DNA of 64,000 bases from Belnapia arida. Its GTDB lineage: Bacteria; Pseudomonadota; Alphaproteobacteria; Acetobacterales; Acetobacteraceae. The stretch spans positions 1-64,000 of the forward strand of contig NZ_JAETWB010000018.1 in the NCBI RefSeq assembly GCF_016773205.1, given 5' to 3'. The notes below the pieces were generated by a model. That model was not told where the DNA came from, made no database searches, and saw only the letters and a program-made list of their open reading frames with translations. Shown piece after piece: positions 59,181-64,000 of the stretch. Position 1 is the stretch's first letter. Each line of letters starts with the position of its first letter. A program made the translations under genes and the position numbers.

Positions 59181-59855
59181 TCAGAGCCCGCCGCACCCCT
59201 TGGCCCGCAGCGACGCAACCACCCAGTCCCGCTCCCAGGTCCCGCCATCGATCGCCTGCTGCGCCATGGCCTCCTTCGCCTGATGCCCCTCTGCGGCCGC
59301 GATCGCCTCCGCCGCATCCGCGGCCGGCAGCACGACGACGCCGTCCTCATCCGCCATGACGAGGTCGCCCGGCATCACCACCTGCCCGCCGCAGGCGACC
59401 GGATAGCCGATCTCCCCCGGCCCGTCCTTGTACGGGCCGGATGGCGTAATGCCTCGCGCCCAGATGCCGATCGGTAACTCGCCGAGCTGCGCCGCGTCGC
59501 GCACCGCGCCATCGACGATGACGGCGGCAATCCCCCGCCGCGCCGCCCAGCCCATCATGAGCTCGCCGGTGATGGCGATGTCGAGGTCGCCGCCCGCATC
59601 GACGACGATGACATCGCCCGCCTCCGCCATGTCGATCGCCCGGTGCAGCATCAGGTTGTCGCCTGAGCGCGCCCGCACGGTGAAGGCCGGGCCCGAGGCG
59701 ACAAGCTTGCCGCCGAAGGCGCGGAAGCCGCCGCGCATGGTCTGCATGCGGTTGACCACATCGCCGATATTCGCTGCCGGGATGGCGGCGGCGCGGGCAC
59801 AGAGCACCGGATCGACGCGGCTGGTTAGTGGCCGGATACGGAAACCGAGTGTCAT
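59181..59855 (-). CDS. RraA-like protein / HMG-aldolase family
   Basis: 224 aa. The fold hallmarks are GDNLMLHRAIDMAEAGDVIVVDAGGD, AAVIVDGAVRDAAQL and MPGDLVMADEDGVVVLP. The family contains 4-hydroxy-4-methyl-2-oxoglutarate aldolases and the RNase E inhibitor RraA. The Arg and Asp of the DGAVRD motif are conserved, as in the aldolases. The length and context of carbon-metabolism genes favour an aldolase or decarboxylase role. ATG 59855 with AGAAGGA upstream. Confidence 0.88.
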   Translation of the reverse strand: MTLGFRIRPLTSRVDPVLCARAAAIPAANIGDVVNRMQTMRGGFRAFGGKLVASGPAFTVRARSGDNLMLHRAIDMAEAGDVIVVDAGGDLDIAITGELMMGWAARRGIAAVIVDGAVRDAAQLGELPIGIWARGITPSGPYKDGPGEIGYPVACGGQVVMPGDLVMADEDGVVVLPAADAAEAIAAAEGHQAKEAMAQQAIDGGTWERDWVVASLRAKGCGGL

Positions 59856-60216
59856 GTGCTGAGTCCTTCTTCGGGTCGTGCCGCGGCATCATGCCGGGCT
59901 TGCAGGCCATGTCGAGCCGGCGCGGCCGGACGGTCAAATTGGCGTGCGCAGGTGAGCCTGATGCATCCCTTGGCCCCTCGGCACGTATCGTAACTGTGAC
60001 GGTGCCGTTTCGTCAGCCAGTTGCAAGGCGATCGCGGCCTGATGGCGGGCCAATGAATTGGCATGCTCGTTATTTAACAGCATCGTGTTCGACCGCTGCG
60101 GACTACGCAGTTGTGCATCTGAGCCGGCCAAGTAATGAATGTAAAAGCTTGAGAAACCGCCCTGGCTGAAAGCCAAGCGATTTCTTGCTGCCGCCCACCC
60201 CCTGCCGGAGGCCTTG
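59856..60216. other. 361-bp intergenic region between divergent RraA-like and response regulator genes
   Basis: Upstream regions of two divergent genes. I see no gene, tRNA or repeat here. A 5-bp hairpin (CTGCG/CGCAG around 60096-60111) is the only structure noticed. The right half is AT-richer, consistent with promoters, but no consensus is strong enough to call. Confidence 0.5.
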
Positions 60217-60933
60217 ATGACCACGCCGCGCCCCATCCTGATCGTCGAGGACGACGCCGCCCTGCGCGCCACGCTGGCCGAACAGCTCGCGCTCAACGGC
60301 GACTTCACCGCCGACGAAGCGGGCAGCGCCGGCCAGGCGGAAGCAAAGCTCGCCGACGCCAATGCGCGCTACGACGCCATTCTCCTCGATATCGGCCTGC
60401 CCGATGCCGATGGCCGCGAGTTCTGCGCCAAGCTCCGCCGCGAAGGCCGCCGCATGCCCGTCATCATGCTGACCGGCGCCGATGGCGAGGAGGACGTGGT
60501 TCGCGGCCTCGATTCCGGCGCCAACGATTACATCGCCAAGCCCTTCCGCCTCCCGGAGCTGCTGGCCCGCGTCCGCGCCCAGCTCCGTCTCTTCGACAAC
60601 AGCGAGGACGCCACCTTCGCCATCGGCCCCTACATGTTCCGCCCGAGCGCCCGTACGCTGACGGAGACCGGGCGGAACCGCCGGATTCGCCTGACCGACA
60701 AGGAATGCGCGATCCTGAAATTCCTCTACCGCGCCGGCGGCAAGCCCGTCGCCCGCCAGGTGCTGCTGAACGAGGTCTGGGGCTACAACAGCGCCGTCAC
60801 CACGCACACGCTGGAGACGCATGTGTATCGCCTGCGCCAGAAGATCGAGCCCGATCCCTCCCAGCTCCGCCTGCTGCTGACCGAGGTGGGAGGCTACAAG
60901 CTCGCCGCCGCCCTCGGCATGAGCCACCCCTGA
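60217..60933 (+). CDS. OmpR-family response regulator transcription factor
   Basis: 238 aa. The receiver domain has Asp12/Asp13, phospho-acceptor Asp58 (ILLDIGLPD), Thr86 (IMLTG) and Lys108 (IAKPF). A winged-helix DNA-binding domain follows (LTDKECAILKFLYRAGG ... LETHVYRLRQKIE). A GGAGG lies 6 nt before the ATG at 60217; a TTG three bases earlier is also in frame. No histidine kinase is adjacent, so the partner is unknown. Confidence 0.95.
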   Translation: MTTPRPILIVEDDAALRATLAEQLALNGDFTADEAGSAGQAEAKLADANARYDAILLDIGLPDADGREFCAKLRREGRRMPVIMLTGADGEEDVVRGLDSGANDYIAKPFRLPELLARVRAQLRLFDNSEDATFAIGPYMFRPSARTLTETGRNRRIRLTDKECAILKFLYRAGGKPVARQVLLNEVWGYNSAVTTHTLETHVYRLRQKIEPDPSQLRLLLTEVGGYKLAAALGMSHP

Positions 60934-60938
60934 GAAGC

Positions 60939-60980
60939 CCGGCGGGTTGCGCCGCAGGGCGCATCTTGCCAGCCCGCCGG
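60939..60980 (+). terminator. Hairpin after the response regulator gene
   Basis: CCGGCGGG (60939-60946) and CCCGCCGG (60973-60980) pair perfectly, with an inner TGCGCC/GGCGCA stem. No T tract follows. It may end the response regulator transcript incompletely before the next gene at 61047. Confidence 0.45.
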
Positions 60981-61046
60981 CCGGGCCGCAGTCTCGGCGG
61001 CCTGGCGGAGCCCGCAGCACCCTCCGCCCGCCGGAGGATGCGCCCA

Positions 61047-61961
61047 ATGAGCGACCTGCCCAGTGCCGCCGAACTGGAGGAGATCACCGGCAGCACGGCG
61101 CCGGCCGCCGCCGATATCGCACTCGGCGATTGCCTGCTGAGCGAGGCCATCGAGCAGCCGTTGCCGAGCGAGGCCCGCCTCTCCCTCGTTGCCGCCCTGG
61201 CCGCAGCCGGCGTCCGCCGCATCGGCCTCACCAGCCTCCGCGATCCCGACCGCTTCCCCGTCTTCGCCGATGCCGAGCTGCTGCTGCGCGGCGCACCCCG
61301 CCATCCGGAGCTTGCCTTCCAGGTACCCTGCCCGGACCTCATGGCCGTTCGCCGCGCGCTCGTCGCACAGGATGGCGGCTGGGGCCCGGATGAGGTGCTG
61401 CTGCCCATCGCCGCCACCGATGCCGCCTCGCGGGCCCGGTTCGGCGAGGACCGCGCCGCCCGCTGGGCCAGCCTCGCCGCGATGGCCGAACAGGCGGGCG
61501 GCCGCTTCGCCCTCTGCGGCAGCATCGCCGCCGCCTTCGCCGAGGGCACCGAGCCGGCTGGCGTGCTGGCCGATGCCGAGCGCCTCGCCGAGCTCGGCAT
61601 CGGCCGCATCGCCATCGCCGATGACGAGGGCTTGGCGACGCCGCCCCGCGTCCGCGACCTGATAGGCTGGCTGCATGGCGGCCTGCCGACCGCCAGCTTC
61701 ATCGCCCGCTTCTCCGACCGCCGCGGCACCGCCATCGCCAATACCCTCGCCGCGATCGAGGCCGGGCTTACCGAAGCGGATGCGGCACTGGGCGGCGCCG
61801 GCGGCTTCTGCTGCGCCGAGGACCTGGCCGCGGCGCTCGCCGCCATGGGCCTCGGCACCGGCCTCGACCCCGCCGCACTGCGCAAGGCCGGGCTGGCTGC
61901 CGAGCAGGCCCTCGGCCATGCGCTGCACAGCCGCGTGCTGCGGCTGGAGGGCGGGGCCTGA
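61047..61961 (+). CDS. HMG-CoA lyase-like protein without the catalytic residues (putative pseudoenzyme)
   Basis: 304 aa that aligns by eye along its length with HMG-CoA lyase: GDCLLSEAIEQPLPSEARL for the VGPRDGLQNE region, LGIGRIAIADDEGLATPPRV for GCYEISLGDTIGVGTP, and ANTLAAIEAGLTEADAALGG for the conserved late strand. The essential residues differ: the Arg of RDGLQ is gone, the HxHD metal motif reads RFSD, and the GGCPYA active-site Cys region reads GGFCCAED with about ten residues missing. It is thus unlikely to be a lyase. ATG 61047 with GGAGG upstream, 113 bp after the response regulator. Confidence 0.7.
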   Translation: MSDLPSAAELEEITGSTAPAAADIALGDCLLSEAIEQPLPSEARLSLVAALAAAGVRRIGLTSLRDPDRFPVFADAELLLRGAPRHPELAFQVPCPDLMAVRRALVAQDGGWGPDEVLLPIAATDAASRARFGEDRAARWASLAAMAEQAGGRFALCGSIAAAFAEGTEPAGVLADAERLAELGIGRIAIADDEGLATPPRVRDLIGWLHGGLPTASFIARFSDRRGTAIANTLAAIEAGLTEADAALGGAGGFCCAEDLAAALAAMGLGTGLDPAALRKAGLAAEQALGHALHSRVLRLEGGA

Positions 61962-61978
61962 AGCCCGCCGGGCCTCGA

Positions 61979-62965
61979 TCAGGCCCCGGGCAGGACGACG
62001 ACCGTGCCGCGCTTGCTGCCCGCCTCCACCGCCTCATGCGCGGCGGCCGTCTCGGCGAGCGGATAGGCCGCGGCGACCCGGTGCAGCCGCGGCGCCTGCC
62101 GCAGCCAGGTATCGATCTCCTCCATCGCCCGGCGGCGCGCCGCCGCGGGCGCGCTGTTCAGCACCACGCCGCGCAGGTTGACGTTCTTCCGCATCAGCAC
62201 GGCGGAGACGGGGATGGACGGCGTCAGCCCGCCGCGGCTGGCATAGCCGATGACGCTGCCGTTCAGCGCCACCACCTCGGACCAGAGCCCGACATTGCCG
62301 CCGACATCGACCTCGACGATGCGGTCCACGCCGCCGGTCGCCGCCATGATCCGCGCGGCGCAATCCGGTGCCCGGTAGTCGAACACGGCATCGGCGCCCG
62401 CGGCCTTCGCGTCCTCGCTCTTCCAGCCGCCGCTCGCCGTGGCGCCGACCCAGGCCGCGCCGCCCCAGCGCGCGAGCTGCACCGCGTAGTTGCCGACCGC
62501 GCCGCCGCCGCCCGAGACCAGCACGCGCAGCCCCCGCACCGGCCCATCGGCGAAGAGGCAGCGATGCGCGGTCATCGCCGGGATGCCGAGGCAGGCGCCG
62601 GTCTCGAAGCCGATATCCTCCGGTAGAGCGGTGACATTCTCCACCGGCACGCAGGTGGCCTCCGCCGCCGTGCCGAAGGGCCGCCCGCGCTGGGCGTTGT
62701 AGAGCCAGACCCGCTGCCCCAGCAGCCCGGCCGGCGCGCTCTCGCCGAGCGCCTCGACCAGGCCCGCGCCGTCGCTGTGCGGGATGATCAGCGGCCACTC
62801 ATTGGCATAGGACGTCCCGGCCCGGCGGTAGGTATCGGCCGGGTTGACGCCCGAGGCCAGGAGCCGCACGCGCACCTCGCCCGGCGCCGGCTCCGCCACC
62901 GGCCGCTCGCCGAGCTGCAGGACCTCCCGTGCCGGGCCGGGCCGGGTGTACCAGACGGCGCGCAT
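61979..62965 (-). CDS. NADPH:quinone oxidoreductase-type alcohol dehydrogenase (MDR family)
   Basis: 328 aa, medium-chain dehydrogenase/reductase. The N-terminal GroES-like domain has VRLLASGVNPADTYRRAG and IPHSDGAGLVEALG; the Rossmann domain has VLVSGGGGAVGNYAVQLA. The zinc-binding cysteines of alcohol dehydrogenases are absent, as in quinone oxidoreductases. The substrate is unknown. It lies 12 bp downstream of the deacylase gene on the same strand, so they may be co-transcribed. Confidence 0.92.
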   Translation of the reverse strand: MRAVWYTRPGPAREVLQLGERPVAEPAPGEVRVRLLASGVNPADTYRRAGTSYANEWPLIIPHSDGAGLVEALGESAPAGLLGQRVWLYNAQRGRPFGTAAEATCVPVENVTALPEDIGFETGACLGIPAMTAHRCLFADGPVRGLRVLVSGGGGAVGNYAVQLARWGGAAWVGATASGGWKSEDAKAAGADAVFDYRAPDCAARIMAATGGVDRIVEVDVGGNVGLWSEVVALNGSVIGYASRGGLTPSIPVSAVLMRKNVNLRGVVLNSAPAAARRRAMEEIDTWLRQAPRLHRVAAAYPLAETAAAHEAVEAGSKRGTVVVLPGA

Positions 62966-62977
62966 TGGCCGGCCGCC

Positions 62978-64000
62978 TCAGGCGCCGCAGCGCACCAGCC
63001 TGCCGGGAAGCGCCCCTGTCGCCTCGCCGTGGCGGTAGGTGACGGCGCCAGCGACGATGGTCGCCTCATAGCCGCGGGCGCGCTGCATCAGCCGACGCCC
63101 GCCGGCGGGCAGGTCGTAGAGCATCCCCGGCCGGTCGAGCGCGAGCGCATCGAGGTCGATGATGTTGATATCGGCCCGCATCCCGGCGCGCAGCAGCCCG
63201 CGATCGGCGAGGCCCACGGCCCGCGCCGTGTCGCTGGTCTGCCGCCGGATCAGCTCCTCGATCGGCAGGCCGCGCTGCTTGCCCCAGTAGCTCAGCAGGA
63301 AAGTCGGGAAGCTGCCATCGGAGATGAAGCCGACATGCGCCCCGCCATCGGAGAGGCCGACGATGGTGTTCGGGTGCCGCAGCAGCTCGGCCGAGGCGTC
63401 GAGCGTGAAGTCGGCATAGTTGGTCAGCGGGCAGAAGAGGAAGTTCTGCCCCTCATTGGCCAGCAGCATGTCATAGGCGACATCCTCCGGGCTGCGGCCC
63501 TGACGCGCGGCCTCGGCGGCGACGCTGGTCTCGCGGTGCGGCGCGTAGTCCGGCGGGTCGCCGAAGGGGAACATCCGCTCGAAGGAGAGCCGGGTGATGA
63601 GCGGGAAGTTGCTGCCGCTGATGCGGTCATCGGCCAGGATGCGGGCGCGCGTGGCGGGGTCGCGCATTGCGGCGACGCGCTCCGGCACCGGCAGATGGGC
63701 AATCGCCTTGTAGCTCGGCGACCCGCTGAAGGGGTTCTGGCTGCCGAGCAGCCCCATGAGGATGCCGATCGGCCGTGGCGGGAAGACGGGCCGGATGTTC
63801 ACCCCTTCCGCCGCCGCCTTGTTGGACAGCGCCAGCAGCTCGCGCCAAGCCTCCGTCCGGTCGTGCCGGGCGGTGAGGGAGAAGACCATCGGCCGACCGC
63901 AGGCCTCGGCGACGCGGCGGAGCATGGCGAATTCGGTGGCGGCGTCCGGCAGGTTGAAATCGGAGACCACTTCGAGGAAGCCGGCGCCCACCTCCTTCAG
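62978..64000 (-). CDS. N-acyl-D-amino-acid deacylase family amidohydrolase (partial)
   Basis: The C-terminal 340 or so residues of an amidohydrolase; the N terminus with the metal-binding HxH lies beyond the window edge. The late SDGGAHVGFISDGSFPTFLLS motif contains the Asp and His typical of D-aminoacylases and dihydropyrimidinase relatives. LREGMRADINIIDLDAL-like text (LRAGMRADINIIDLDAL) marks the C-terminal beta sandwich. Substrate unknown. Confidence 0.88.
   Translation of the reverse strand: MKEVGAGFLEVVSDFNLPDAATEFAMLRRVAEACGRPMVFSLTARHDRTEAWRELLALSNKAAAEGVNIRPVFPPRPIGILMGLLGSQNPFSGSPSYKAIAHLPVPERVAAMRDPATRARILADDRISGSNFPLITRLSFERMFPFGDPPDYAPHRETSVAAEAARQGRSPEDVAYDMLLANEGQNFLFCPLTNYADFTLDASAELLRHPNTIVGLSDGGAHVGFISDGSFPTFLLSYWGKQRGLPIEELIRRQTSDTARAVGLADRGLLRAGMRADINIIDLDALALDRPGMLYDLPAGGRRLMQRARGYEATIVAGAVTYRHGEATGALPGRLVRCGA

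Overview
The window is a GC-rich alphaproteobacterial chromosome segment. It most resembles Acetobacteraceae/Roseomonas-like bacteria, but this rests on gene order and protein character read by eye, not on a search. The string tig-clpP-clpX-lon-hupB, a complete nuoA-N operon ending in birA and rnj, then a DUF1467 gene, proS, lolC/E-lolD and dnaE is typical alphaproteobacterial core synteny. No transposase, phage gene, CRISPR array or replication origin was seen.

Layout. 1-3.5 kb: the 3' end of a tRNA (probably fMet) with its terminator, then a leftward pair encoding a penicillin acylase family hydrolase and the Bpt/Ate aminoacyl-tRNA-protein transferase, then tRNA-Leu(UAG). 3.5-10.3 kb: the proteostasis block tig, clpP, clpX, lon, followed by the nucleoid protein HU. 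10.3-12.3 kb: tRNA-Val(UAC), two overlapping lipoprotein genes (CsgG-like and Sel1-repeat) and tRNA-Asp(GUC). 12.5-29.3 kb: all fourteen complex I subunits in canonical order with gaps of 28 bp or less or short overlaps, translationally coupled to birA, then rnj (RNase J). 29.5-38.9 kb: a DUF1467 gene, an intergenic region with two strong intrinsic terminators and a probable small RNA, proS, lolC/E, lolD, a leftward EamA transporter, dnaE and a leftward Ada-type repair protein. 39-49.4 kb: a DOPA-dioxygenase-like protein, aqpZ behind a perfect 16-bp palindrome, a frameshifted methyltransferase, an acyl-CoA ligase, oligoendopeptidase F, an ABC1/UbiB kinase-like protein and the three-gene proton-translocating transhydrogenase pntAA-pntAB-pntB.

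49.4-64 kb is more accessory: an orphan RutB-type hydrolase, a polytopic membrane protein of unknown role, an SDR with a 59-residue membrane peptide, two tandem amidohydrolases with a CaiB-type CoA transferase, a tiny lipoprotein, TrmO, a chemoreceptor broken by an in-frame TAG, an RraA-type protein, an orphan OmpR-type response regulator, an HMG-CoA-lyase-like protein that has lost its metal and catalytic residues, a quinone oxidoreductase, and an N-acyl-D-amino-acid deacylase that runs off the window.

How the genes fit together: the left half is housekeeping (protein folding and turnover, respiration, translation, lipoprotein export, replication). Complex I and transhydrogenase link NADH, NADPH and the proton gradient. 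The right end suggests catabolism of organic acids or amides, with no substrate that can be named. No clearly new multi-gene system was found. The best leads are the candidate small RNA at about 29.85-30.02 kb, the HMG-CoA-lyase-like pseudoenzyme beside an orphan response regulator, the SD-sequestering inverted repeat ahead of the amidohydrolase pair, and the structured leaders of lon and pnt.
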